Shown here one piece after another: positions 31,745 through 40,867 of a stretch of 64,000 bases of DNA. A program made the position numbers and the translations under genes. The stretch spans positions 1,302,001 to 1,366,000 of the forward strand of contig CAWAXW010000006.1 of assembly GCA_963786155.1 (NCBI GenBank), given 5' to 3'. Below the pieces are notes generated by a model, which had not been told where the DNA came from, searched no databases, and saw only the letters and a list, made by a program, of their open reading frames with translations. Positions within the stretch are counted from its first letter, which is position 1. Every line of letters begins with the position of its first letter. This stretch comes from CAWAXW01 sp963786155. Lineage in GTDB: Bacteria > Actinomycetota > CADDZG01 > WHSQ01.

Positions 31745-31776
31745 CATCAGCCACGGATACATCATAAGGAGGAAAC

Positions 31777-33614
31777 ATGGCTAAGGCAGTAGGGATCGAC
31801 CTGGGCACCACCAACTCCGTCGTTGCCGTTCTCGAGGGCGGCGAGCCGGGGGTCATCGCCAACGCCGAGGGGGGCAGGACGACCCCGAGTGTCGTCGCGT
31901 TCGCCAAGAACGGGGACGTGCTGGTGGGCGAAGTGGCCAAGCGCCAGGCCATCACGAATGCGGATCGCACGATCCGCTCGATCAAGCGGCAGATGGGGAC
32001 CGACCACAAGGTCGACATCGGGGGCAAGTCGTGGACCCCACAGGAACTGTCCGCCCGCATCCTCATGAAGCTCAAGGCGGACGCCGAGTCCTACCTCGGC
32101 GACACGGTGACCGAAGCGGTCATCACCGTCCCCGCGTACTTCGACGATGCGCAGCGTGAGGCGACCAAGGAGGCCGGCCAGATCGCGGGGCTCAAAGTGC
32201 TCCGTCTCATCAACGAGCCGACCGCGGCGAGCCTCGCTTACGGGCTCGACAAGACCGAGGGCGACCAGACGATCCTCGTGTTCGACCTGGGCGGCGGCAC
32301 TTTCGACGTCTCGTTGCTCGAGTTGGGCGACGGCGTCTTCGAGGTCAAGTCGACCTCGGGCAACACCAACCTCGGTGGCGACGACTGGGACCAGCGCGTC
32401 ATCGATCACATGGTCAAGACGTTCAAGGACAACCACGGCACCGACCTGAGCAACGACAAGATGGCGATGCAGCGCCTCAAGGAGGCGGCCGAGAAGGCCA
32501 AGATGGAGCTGTCGACGACGCAGTCGACCTCGATCAACCTCCCGTTCATCACGCTGACCGAGGCCGGTCCCTTGCACCTCGAGATCGACCTGACGCGCAG
32601 CGAGTTCGAGCGTATGACCGAAGACCTGCTCGAAGCGACGAAGGGTCCGTTCAACCAGGCTGTGCGCGACGCCGGCATCTCTGTCGACAAGATCGACCAC
32701 GTCATCCTGGTCGGCGGCTCGACCCGTATGCCGATGGTCCGCAACCTCGTGAAGGACCTCACCGGCGGCAAAGACCCGCACCAGGGTGTGAACCCAGACG
32801 AGGTCGTCGCGGTCGGCGCAGCGATCCAGGCCGGCGTCCTCAGGGGTGAGGTCAAGGACGTACTACTTCTAGACGTCACCCCTCTCAGTCTCGGCGTCGA
32901 GACCAAGGGCTCGATCTTCACTCGACTGATCGAGCGCAACACGACCATCCCGACCAAGCGCTCCGAGGTCTTCACGACGGCGGAGGACAACCAGCCGAGC
33001 GTCGAGATCCACGTGCTTCAGGGCGAAGCCGACATGGCCTTTCGCAACAAGAGCCTCGGAAAGTTCCAGCTGACGGACCTCCCGGCGGCATTGCGAGGCA
33101 CGCCACAGATCGAGGTCACTTTCGACATCGACGCGAACGGAATCGTCAACGTGTCGGCGAAGGACCTCGGAACAGGCAAGGAACAGTCGATGACGATCAC
33201 CGGCGGCACCAAGCTCGCCGACGCCGACATCGAGCAGATGATCAAGGACGCCGAAGCCCACGCGGACGAGGACCGGAAGAAGCGCGAGGAAGCCGAGGCC
33301 CGCAACCAGGCCGACAGCGTCGTGTACCAGACGGAGCGCACACTCAAGGAGCACGGCGAGAAGCTCGATGAGGGCGACCGCAAGTTCGTCGAGGACGCGC
33401 TCGAACGACGCGCGCGAGGCGCTCAAGGGGTCGGATGTCGAGATCGATCAAGTCGACGAGCGAAGCCCTGCTCACCGCGTCGCAGAAATTCGCCGAGGTC
33501 CTGTACCAGCGGACCCAGACCACGCCCGACCAAGGCCCGGCTCAAGCGGCTCCCGGTGACGACGATGTCGTCGACGCCGAGGTCGTGGAAGAGGGCGAAG
33601 AGAAGTCTGCATGA
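31777..33614 (+). CDS. dnaK: Chaperone DnaK (Hsp70), with two apparent +1 disruptions
   Basis: ATP-driven Hsp70. It starts MAKAVGIDLGTTNSVVAVLE. Nucleotide-binding motifs include VFDLGGGTFDVSLLELGDG and ILVGGSTRMPMVRNLV, and the substrate domain has ATRGTPQIEV-type sequence (RGTPQIEVTFDIDANG). The ATPase and most of the substrate domain are intact. In the C-terminal lid, extra G residues appear near 33402 (after GCGCTC) and 33440 (after ATC). Removing them gives a lid ending EEGEEKSA. The stop at 33612-33614 overlaps the grpE ATG by 4 bp, which supports the repaired end. Strong ribosome binding site AAGGAGG. Confidence 0.95.
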
Positions 33615-34150
33615 CCGAGGAAGAGCGATTGCGAGTCACCGACAAGCGAGGGAAGCAGGAGGAGGCAGGTTCCACTCCTCCTGTCACCCTGACTCCGGAC
33701 GAAGAGACGGTCGGGTTCGCCGAGGTCGTGCCCGAGATCTCGCTCGACGAGCTCAAGCGGATGAAGGCCGACCTCGAGAACGACCGGAAGCGGCTGATCC
33801 GCCAGCACAACGAGCAGATCGCGTACGCCTCCAGGGACTACGCCAAGCGGATGATCCCGGTGCTCGACCACTTCCGGCTCGCGCTCGAGCACGGCGAGGG
33901 TGGCCAAGGCATCGAGATCGCCTACAAGGAACTGCTCGAAGTGCTGATGAGCGAGGGCCTGGAAGAGATCGCCGTGAACGAGGGCGACCCGTTCGACCCG
34001 ACGATCCACCACGCCCTCGCGATGCAGACGAGCGACGAAACCACGGTCGAGAGCGTGCTCAAGGTGCACCGCCCCGGCTACCGCTTCAAGGACCACGTCT
34101 TGCGCGCCGTCGAGGTCGTCGTCGCGCAACCTCAAGAAATGGATGCGTAA
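33611..34150 (+). CDS. grpE: Nucleotide exchange factor GrpE
   Basis: 179 residues. An acidic N-terminal region and coiled coil (SLDELKRMKADLENDRKRL) are followed by the wing domain with VLDHFRLALEHGEGG, GDPFDPTIHHALAM and VLKVHRPGYRFKDHVLRAV. It stimulates ADP release from DnaK. ATG 33611 overlaps dnaK by 4 bp (ATGA). Length is typical. Frame is intact. Confidence 0.93.
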   Translation: MTEEERLRVTDKRGKQEEAGSTPPVTLTPDEETVGFAEVVPEISLDELKRMKADLENDRKRLIRQHNEQIAYASRDYAKRMIPVLDHFRLALEHGEGGQGIEIAYKELLEVLMSEGLEEIAVNEGDPFDPTIHHALAMQTSDETTVESVLKVHRPGYRFKDHVLRAVEVVVAQPQEMDA

Positions 34151-34153
34151 GTC

Positions 34154-35071
34154 ATGTCGCAGCGCGAGTGGGCCGACAAGGACTTCTACAAGGTGCTCGG
34201 CGTCTCGAAGGAGGCGTCGAAAGACGAGATCAAACGCGCCTATCGGAAGCTCGCGCAGAAATACCACCCCGACGCGAACAAGGGCGACAAGGCAGCAGAG
34301 GACCGATTCAAGGAGATCTCGGAAGCGCAGTCGATCCTCGTCAACGACGAGAAGCGCCGGGAGTACGACGAGTTCCGCAGGCTCGTCGAGGCCGGCGGTC
34401 ACCGGATCTACGGGTTCGGGCCCGATGGGGGCCGCGGCAATGTCCGCGTCAACATCGGCGACCTGAACGACCTGTTTGGCGGCAACTTCGAGGACCTATT
34501 CGGATTCCGTACCAAGATGCGCGGCGCCGACATGGAGACGGAGACCACTCTCGGCTTCGACGAGGCGATCAACGGCACAACCGTGACGTTGACCCACGGT
34601 GGCAAGGTACGCATCCCTCCAGGCGTCGGCGACGGCGCCCGTATCAAGGTAGCGAGACGCGGCCAGAAGGTGCCCGAGGGCGAGCCCGGCGACCTGTACG
34701 TAGTAGTGCACGTCGAGCCACATCCGGTCTTTGCCCGGGGAAAGAACGGCGACCTGCTTCTCGATCTCCCCGTGACGTTCACCGAGGCCGCGCTGGGCTC
34801 GAAGATCGACGTGCCCACGCTCGACGGCTCGGTCAAGGTGAAGATCCCGGCCGGGACCCCGAACGGGAAGACGCTGCGCGTCAAGGGCCGCGGCGCTTCC
34901 CGTCCCAAAGGGGGCGATGGGGACCTGCTCGTGAAGGTCATCGTGCAGGTGCCCCAGAAGCTCAGCCGGCAGGAGAAGGACCTACTCGAGAAGTTCGCGG
35001 ACGCCCACGACGGATCGCCACGAACCCACCTCGACGAGTTCATGACCGACGCAGCCGTAAAGGGGAGCTGA
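34154..35071 (+). CDS. dnaJ: DnaJ-type co-chaperone lacking the zinc finger (CbpA-like)
   Basis: 305 residues. The J domain (about residues 10-75) has the HPD motif in KYHPDANKGD. After a Gly-containing linker come two substrate-binding domains (RIPPGVGDGARIKVARRG and KIPAGTPNGKTLRVKGRG). There is no CxxCxGxG zinc-finger block, so it resembles CbpA/DnaJ2 rather than classical DnaJ. Its place in the dnaK-grpE-hspR operon still supports a DnaK co-chaperone role. The start ATG is 3 bp after grpE. Confidence 0.9.
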   Translation: MSQREWADKDFYKVLGVSKEASKDEIKRAYRKLAQKYHPDANKGDKAAEDRFKEISEAQSILVNDEKRREYDEFRRLVEAGGHRIYGFGPDGGRGNVRVNIGDLNDLFGGNFEDLFGFRTKMRGADMETETTLGFDEAINGTTVTLTHGGKVRIPPGVGDGARIKVARRGQKVPEGEPGDLYVVVHVEPHPVFARGKNGDLLLDLPVTFTEAALGSKIDVPTLDGSVKVKIPAGTPNGKTLRVKGRGASRPKGGDGDLLVKVIVQVPQKLSRQEKDLLEKFADAHDGSPRTHLDEFMTDAAVKGS

Positions 35072-35072
35072 G

Positions 35073-35540
35073 ATGGCACGAAGTGGTAACGAGAGAGATC
35101 AAGCCATCTATGTCATCTCGGTCGCGGCGGAACTGGCGGGCGTTCACCCTCAGACGCTTCGCGTCTACGAGCGCAAGGGGATGCTGAACCCTCAACGGAC
35201 GGCGGGGAACACCCGTCGTTACTCCGAACGGGACATAGAGCACCTGCGCCGGATCCAGGAGCTAACCCATGAGGGGATCAATCTCGCCGGTGTCATGCGG
35301 ATCATGGAGCTCGAGGTCGAGCTGAGCCGTCTGAAGGACCGCTACAGTCGGCTCGTGGACGAGATGGATCGGATCGAGTCGCACGTGCAGGAACTGATGG
35401 ACGCGCGGGCGGCGATGTCGATCGTCCCGATGCGCGACGTCCGACGGATCCGCCGAGCGATGAAGACGGATGCGATCGACGAAGCGGGCCGGCGACGGGT
35501 TTTCCCGGCAGGTCCGGGACCGACTACACCGATCGACTAA
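35073..35540 (+). CDS. hspR: HspR-type MerR-family heat shock repressor
   Basis: 155 residues. A MerR helix-turn-helix (VAAELAGVHPQTLRVYERKG) with the wing RTAGNTRRYSERDIEHLRRI is followed by the coiled coil ELEVELSRLKDRYSRLVDEM. HspR represses chaperone operons in actinobacteria by binding HAIR repeats, with DnaK as co-repressor. It is the last gene of the operon, 1 bp after dnaJ, giving a feedback loop. The C-terminal tail is longer and basic. Confidence 0.9.
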   Translation: MARSGNERDQAIYVISVAAELAGVHPQTLRVYERKGMLNPQRTAGNTRRYSERDIEHLRRIQELTHEGINLAGVMRIMELEVELSRLKDRYSRLVDEMDRIESHVQELMDARAAMSIVPMRDVRRIRRAMKTDAIDEAGRRRVFPAGPGPTTPID

Positions 35541-35549
35541 ACAGCCCGC

Positions 35550-36476
35550 ATGTCGAAACCTTCGATCGGGATCCTGCCCTTCGCCGAGGATGGACTCAAG
35601 CGCGCGGTGGAAGAGGGTGGTGGCAGTCCGGTCGAGAGCGCAGATGCGGACGCGCTCGTCTGGACCAATCCGGGAGATCCCGAGGGCCTCAAGGAAGCGC
35701 TGTCCACGTCGCCCGCGACGTGGGTCCAGCTGCCTTTTGCCGGGATAGAGAGTTTCTTCGAGGCCGGGGTAGTGGATGATGCGCACACCTGGACCTGTGC
35801 AAAGGAGGCCTACGGGCCTGCCTGCGGTGAGCATGCGCTCGCGCTGACCCTCGCAGCCGCGCGCCGGATGCATGTACACCTTCACGCCGACACTTGGCGA
35901 ACGCCCGGCCTGGGTTCACCTGAGCGGAGGCTGAAGGGAACGACCGCATTGGTCTTTGGTGCCGGTGGTATCGGTCGCAGCTTCATAGAGATGGCCGGTC
36001 CCTTCGAGATGCGCGTGATAGCCGTCAATCGTTCGGGCCGCGATGTCCCGGGGGCCGAGCGAACTGTCACTTCAGACGAGTTGGCCGAATTGGTGCCGGA
36101 AGCCGACTTCGTGATCGTCACCGCCGCGCTGACCGAACAAACACGAGGGATCTTCGACGCGACCATGTTCCGCTTGATGAAGCGAGATGCCTGGATCGTC
36201 AACGTGGCGCGCGGCGGCCTGATCGTGACCGACGACCTCGTGGCCGCATTGACCGAGGAGCGGATCGGCGGGGCCGCGCTCGACGTCACGGAGCCAGAGC
36301 CTCTGCCCGACGGTCATCCGCTCTGGAGCTTGGACAACACGATCATCACTCCCCACATTGCCAATACCTGGGACATGGCTCTGCCCGAACTTCGTGAGCT
36401 CGTGCGGCGCAACGTCGCGAAATTCGTAGCAGGCGAGAAGTTGGAAGGGCTTGTCGATCCCGCCCTGGGCTACTGA
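35550..36476 (+). CDS. D-isomer-specific 2-hydroxyacid dehydrogenase
   Basis: NAD(P)-dependent oxidoreductase of 308 residues. The Rossmann motif is LVFGAGGIGRSFIE. The catalytic Arg is in VNVARGGLIV, Glu in TEPEPLPDGHPLW and His in IITPHIANT. It starts 9 bp after hspR. It belongs to the broad glyoxylate/hydroxypyruvate reductase-like group; the substrate cannot be told. Confidence 0.86.
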   Translation: MSKPSIGILPFAEDGLKRAVEEGGGSPVESADADALVWTNPGDPEGLKEALSTSPATWVQLPFAGIESFFEAGVVDDAHTWTCAKEAYGPACGEHALALTLAAARRMHVHLHADTWRTPGLGSPERRLKGTTALVFGAGGIGRSFIEMAGPFEMRVIAVNRSGRDVPGAERTVTSDELAELVPEADFVIVTAALTEQTRGIFDATMFRLMKRDAWIVNVARGGLIVTDDLVAALTEERIGGAALDVTEPEPLPDGHPLWSLDNTIITPHIANTWDMALPELRELVRRNVAKFVAGEKLEGLVDPALGY

Positions 36477-36524
36477 TCACAGCCAAATCGGACGTTAGTG
36501 CCTTGGTTTTGGGTTAGATAGGAG

Positions 36525-36597
36525 CCCGCGGAGCGGGGCCCGAACTCATGTAGGTGCCCCGAAAGGCAATCCCCGGCACTAGCAGCGAGGTGAGTTC
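36525..36597 (+). ncRNA. Candidate structured 5' leader of the HExxH lipoprotein gene
   Basis: Three helices can be drawn by eye: CCCGC-GGA-GCGGG (36525-36537); GAACTCA (36542) with TGAGTTC (36591); and inside it GGTGCC (36553) with GGCACT (36575), which encloses a GNRA-capped CC-GAAA-GG. The 3' strand of the second helix abuts GAGG about 13 nt before the ATG at 36604, so folding could affect ribosome access. GGAGCGGGG recalls part of c-di-AMP riboswitches, but I cannot match any family consensus. Confidence 0.35.
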
Positions 36598-36603
36598 CCG
36601 AGA

Positions 36604-37200
36604 ATGACGCAGATGCGCGGCCGGCTCGCGTTCGTCATCCTCTTTGCCGTGCTCGCCTGCGTGGGGACTGCTTGCTCCGATGAGGTCCAACCTTCGGCAA
36701 CGCCTCTGGAATCGACCCAGGTCGAGAAGCGGTTCCGGGCAGCCACGACCCCCGACGGCCCCGACCTGAGAGTGGTGGCCACGGGATCGGCGCGCTCACG
36801 GATCGCAGTCTCGGTTGAGGACTTGAGGTCCGTTGAGGTGTGGCGGACCCTGACGTGCGCTCTCGATCGGATCGTCGTGGATGTCGGGGCTCGTCGCATC
36901 CCCAAGGACGGGCACCTGGCCGACGCCCGGCTGGAGGTACGCAGGGCGCCGGGCCTGCTCTCGCGCACGTGCGTGATCACGTTCTTCCCCAACGCCATCC
37001 GGGCCGATCTCGACCGCCAGGACGAGTACCAGGCGCGGGGCCTCGTTGCCAGGGTGCCTTCGTTTTCAGATTTCTGGTCGGCTTTGCTGGCGCACGAGCT
37101 GGCCCACTGCGCACCCGGCGCGCGAGGGGAGCGGATCGCCCTCCGCTGGGAACGCCAAGTCATTATCGCTCTGGAGGCGGAATCCAAGTCGGGGGAGTAA
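36604..37200 (+). CDS. Putative lipoprotein with HExxH-like (HELAH) motif
   Basis: 198 residues. It starts MTQMRGRLAFVILFAVLACVGTACSD, a signal peptide with lipobox GTAC. Near the C-terminus LLAHELAHCAPG looks like the zinc-binding helix of a small metallopeptidase; a plausible third ligand is not obvious. The rest has alternating strands (RIAVSVEDLRSVEVWRTLTC). Unknown family. It is the only gene in this region preceded by a structured leader. It overlaps the convergent methyltransferase gene by 38 bp. Confidence 0.65.
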   Translation: MTQMRGRLAFVILFAVLACVGTACSDEVQPSATPLESTQVEKRFRAATTPDGPDLRVVATGSARSRIAVSVEDLRSVEVWRTLTCALDRIVVDVGARRIPKDGHLADARLEVRRAPGLLSRTCVITFFPNAIRADLDRQDEYQARGLVARVPSFSDFWSALLAHELAHCAPGARGERIALRWERQVIIALEAESKSGE

Positions 37201-38284
37201 TCCCTCTCGTCGCTACCAAGACCTCAAGTGCCCCGAGACCCGATGGGTCCATCAACGCGCCGATCGCTTGGCGGCGCGACAAAGCAGCAACAGCGGTCGC
37301 ACCATCTCTCGACTCGAGCGCGCTCTCGTGGGTTGACTTGAACGCATTGTCGAACTCGCTTGCGCCAAGCCGCGCGAGCATTTCTCGTTGGGGACGTGGT
37401 GGATGCGGCTCCCAGCCCGAACGGGTGAGGGCTTGCTCGATCGCCGTCCAGTTGACGTGAACGGTGATGTCTCTCTCGCCCGGTGTCGCCAGAACCTCGC
37501 CGTCGACCCCGTCTGAGGAGTAGGCCAGCATCGTTCCGGCCGGGCGCTCGGCGAGCTCGGAGGCCGAGAGCCCGTAATCGACCAGGACGATCGCGCCCGT
37601 ATCCAGGACCCGGGCGCAGTGGCGCATGAACGACTCGGAGGCAAGCGCGATCTCGAAGCGCTGACCCTCGTCGAGCTCGACCCCAAGGCGTTCCAGGAAG
37701 GCGCGCGGTTCGTCTGCTTCGAGCGGCAGTAAGACCTCGATCAACCGGCCGTCGTCGGCTCCGACGCAGACCTCTGCGAGATCGCCGTTGCGCATCTCGA
37801 CCAGATGCACCGGCTGGTTGTCCAGCACTTCGTTCGCAAACAGGCACCCGGCTTCCATCTCCGGCACTTCGGGCAAAGAGCCGTGCCACTCGACCTTGTC
37901 GCCCAAGCGCGCGCTCTGGCGTTCCCGGGCCTTCGACGATCTCTCCACCAGATGGACCTGCAGGGCGTCCGCGAACGGGCCGCGTGCCGAAGCCAGCAGC
38001 GCGTCGGCGAACGTCCCCTCGCCGGGCCCAACTTCCACTACATCGAACCTCGGGGGACTGCCGCATCCCTCCCAGACCTGGGCGAACGCGCCCGCCCAGA
38101 GATGCGCGAACACCGGATCGAGCTCGGGAGACGTCACGTAGTCGCCGCGCCAACCAACGTTCGGATGAGCCCGCGTGTAGTAGCCATGACGGGGGTCGTA
38201 CAGAGCCCGGGACATGAAGGCTGCGAATGGCATCGGCCCCCGCTGCGCGATGTCGTCCAGGAGCTCGCGCTCGAGGGGCGTCAT
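37163..38284 (-). CDS. MidA/NDUFAF7-type SAM-dependent methyltransferase (DUF185)
   Basis: 373 residues. It starts MTPLERELLDDIAQRGPMPFAAFM, has HGYYTRAHPNVGWRGDYVTSP, and the SAM motif VVEVGPGEGTFADAL, which are hallmarks of the MidA family. A later FANEVLDNQPVHLVE supports this. Family members methylate an Arg of a complex I subunit in mitochondria; the bacterial role is unknown. No complex I genes are in the window. Frame is intact. Confidence 0.85.
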   Translation of the reverse strand: MTPLERELLDDIAQRGPMPFAAFMSRALYDPRHGYYTRAHPNVGWRGDYVTSPELDPVFAHLWAGAFAQVWEGCGSPPRFDVVEVGPGEGTFADALLASARGPFADALQVHLVERSSKARERQSARLGDKVEWHGSLPEVPEMEAGCLFANEVLDNQPVHLVEMRNGDLAEVCVGADDGRLIEVLLPLEADEPRAFLERLGVELDEGQRFEIALASESFMRHCARVLDTGAIVLVDYGLSASELAERPAGTMLAYSSDGVDGEVLATPGERDITVHVNWTAIEQALTRSGWEPHPPRPQREMLARLGASEFDNAFKSTHESALESRDGATAVAALSRRQAIGALMDPSGLGALEVLVATRGITPPTWIPPPER

Positions 38285-38306
38285 TCGGAGGAGCGCGGGG
38301 CCGACA

Positions 38307-38645
38307 TTAAGTCTTGCGGTCCGGCCGAGGCCGGGCCGCGGGGGTCTTGGCCGCGGCGGCCTCGGCTGCGTCTCTCATCCGCGCGTACCAGCTTCGTTTG
38401 TCCTGGTAGGTGTGCACGGACTCGAGGGCCGCGCTCGCGACCCTGACCACGTCGCGGTGCTGCGCCCGATTGGAATAGATCTCGATCAAGCGGTCGTAGG
38501 GGCCCGACGAGTCGAAGCCTTCCCGCACAGCCGTCTCGTAGTGCTCGATCGCTTCGTCGGTCCGGCCGACCTGCTCGAGGTTCTGGGCGCGCAGGAACCT
38601 CTTGACCAGCTCCACGGTGTCGGGGGAGGAGGGTTCCACGCCCAT
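38307..38645 (-). CDS. Short TPR-like hypothetical protein
   Basis: 112 residues: LEQVGRTDEAIEHYETAVREGF and GPYDRLIEIYSNRAQHRDVV resemble one to two tetratricopeptide repeats. The C-terminal 25 residues are Ala/Pro/Arg-rich and low in complexity. No signal peptide. It lies 22 bp upstream of the methyltransferase gene on the same strand, so it may be co-transcribed. It probably mediates a protein contact. Confidence 0.6.
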   Translation of the reverse strand: MGVEPSSPDTVELVKRFLRAQNLEQVGRTDEAIEHYETAVREGFDSSGPYDRLIEIYSNRAQHRDVVRVASAALESVHTYQDKRSWYARMRDAAEAAAAKTPAARPRPDRKT

Positions 38646-38695
38646 ATGGAAACATGGGGGACCAACCGATCCCGACGCAGTGAAAGGTGGATCCC

Positions 38696-39602
38696 ATGGC
38701 TCTCGGCTACACCGGCGATCTCTACATCCTGGCCTTCGATCACAGAGGCTCGTTCAAGAAGCAGTTCGGCATCTCGGGCTCGCCCGGCGAGGAAGAGCTC
38801 GCCCGCCTGCGTGACGGCAAGCGGCTGATATTCGAGGGGTACAAGAGCGCCGTGGATCAAGGGGCCCCACGAGATGCCGCTGGGGTGCTGGTGGACGAAG
38901 AGTTCGGCACCGACGTTGCCCGGGAGGCGCAGAAGGAGGGCTACCTCTTCGCAATGCCGGTCGAGAAGAGCGGGCAGGACGAATTCGATTTCGAGTACGG
39001 CGACGAGTTCTCCAAGCACATCGAGGACTTTGATCCCGCCTTCTCCAAGGTGCTGGTGCGCTACAACCCCGAGGGCGACAAGGGGATGAACGAGCGCCAG
39101 ACCGGACGCCTCAAGCAACTCTCCGACTGGCTCCACGCCAACGATCGCAAGTTCCTGTTCGAGCTGTTGGTGCCAGGCGAGCAGAGCCAGCTCGACTCCG
39201 TCGGCGGGGATGCGGACCGCTACGACAAGGAGGTCCGGCCCAACCTGATGCTTGGAGCGATAACCGAGTTGCAGAACGCGGGCGTCGAGCCCGACATCTG
39301 GAAGATCGAAGGCATCGACAAGCGCGAGGACTGCGAGCGCATAGCACAACAGGTTCGGAGCGGGGGCCGGAACGAGGTGGCGTGTGTGGTGCTCGGTCGC
39401 GGGCGCGGACGACGCTGCCGTCGACCACTGGCTGAAGCAGGGCGCAGGAGTCCCCGGCTACATCGGCTTCGCGATCGGCCGCACGATCTGGGCGGACGCA
39501 GTCAAGGGATTCGCGGGCGGCAGCATGGAGCGCGACGCGGCGACCGAGCTGATCGCCAAGAACTACGGGCGCTTCATCGAGGTGTACAAGAACGCGAGTT
39601 AA
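38696..39602 (+). CDS. DUF2090-type (aldolase-fold) protein, with one frame disruption
   Basis: About 300 residues. ATG 38696 follows AAAGGTGG and gives MALGYTGDLYILAFDHRGSF. Recognisable segments are LVDEEFGTDVAREAQKEGYL, LHANDRKFLFELLVPGE and DIWKIEGIDKREDCERIAQQ, and GYIGFAIGRTIWADAV near the end. This TIM-barrel domain resembles class I aldolases linked to 2-deoxy-5-ketogluconate metabolism. An extra C near 39402 shifts the frame; removing it joins VLGRG to ADDAAVDHW. No inositol catabolism genes are nearby, so the substrate is open. Confidence 0.77.
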
Positions 39603-39603
39603 A

Positions 39604-40867
39604 GGTTTCGCTCTCGCGCTAGCTCTAACTCTCAGCGCGCCCACTCTGATCCATGCGCCTGTCGCGGCGCGCGGAGCCACGCAAGCCGAGGATCGAGCCG
39701 CGATCCGATCGCTCCTGCGCGAGCGGGCCGCCGCGGTGATGGCTGGGGACAAGGACGCCTTCCTTGCCGGCGTGGCCGATGCGCGGCCCGGCTTCTACGA
39801 GCGTCAGGAATCGCTGTTCGACTGGATGCAGACCGCGCCCCTGGAGTCCTACAGGCTGGCCGCCTCGTGGGAGAGCGGAGACCTCGTCAGGCCCTCCGAC
39901 CGCCGCAGCTACCGCGGCGCGGCCGAGGTCTCGATCCCGGTCACGACCGAGCGATATCGCTTCCGTGACTACGACACCGATGCGGCGGTCGAAACGATGT
40001 ACTACACGTTCGTCAAGTTCGACGGCCGATGGAAGATAGCGGCCGACACGGACCTGTCCGACCTGGGCCTTCGCTCCGCTCGGCACCTCTGGGATTTCGG
40101 CCCCCTCGAGGTACGTCGCGAGGAGAACTTCCTGCTGATCACCCACGACTGCGAAGGGGACAGCCCGCGCTGCTCCAGATTGCCGGCGGGCTTCATCGCC
40201 CTGGCGCGCGGGACTCGAGCGAGTCGAGGAGTCCTGGAAGTTGCCCTGGAGCCGTGACGTCGTCGTCCTGGTCCCGGCGGACTCGGCCGAGCTTGCGAGC
40301 ATCCTGCAGATCACGTATGGGCCGGAGAGCTACGTCGCGTTCGCGATCTCCAGCGTGAGCGACAAGAAGGGGTTCTCATACGTGGCCCCCCGCATCATCT
40401 TCAATCAAGAGGCGCTGGCCGACCGGACCGACGAATCGGCAGCGGCGATCCTGGCGCACGAGTTGCTGCACGTCGCGACCCGGGGCCACTCGGGCCCGTT
40501 CGTGCCCATCTTCGTCGAGGAGGGCTTCGCAGAGCTCGTCGGTCGGAGCACGGACCCGGATGCCTTGAGCTTCCTGTCGTCGGAGATAGCGGCGGGCTTG
40601 TTCGATCGTCGTCTTCCCCGGGAGGACCAATTCAGGATCGGCGACTCCTTCAGCATCTTCCGTTCGTATCAGGAGGGCCTCTCGGCGGTTCGCTTCTTCG
40701 TTGATCGCTTCGGCCTTCGCCGGTTCGTGCGCTTCTACCTCGAGCTCGGTCGCCGCCGCGTCGCCGCCGGCACTCAGCGATTCCACGTCGAGGACGCCAT
40801 GCGCAAGACGATCGGCATGGGCCTAGGACGATTCGAGCGCGCCTGGGCGGATAGCCTCTCGGGATGA
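39604..40867 (+). CDS. Secreted MA-family-like metallopeptidase, with one frame disruption and unclear start
   Basis: About 420 residues. A hydrophobic leader (FALALALTLSAPTLIHAPVAA) is readable from 39607, but no ATG, GTG or TTG precedes it in frame; the first are at 39736 and 39739. The start codon was probably damaged by an indel or is non-canonical. The middle resembles an NTF2-like domain. An extra base near 40209 shifts the frame, and the zinc-site helix AAAILAHELLHVATRG with FVEEGFAELVG fits the gluzincin (M61-like) pattern. It follows the DUF2090 gene closely. The stop overlaps the thrS ATG. Confidence 0.7.
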
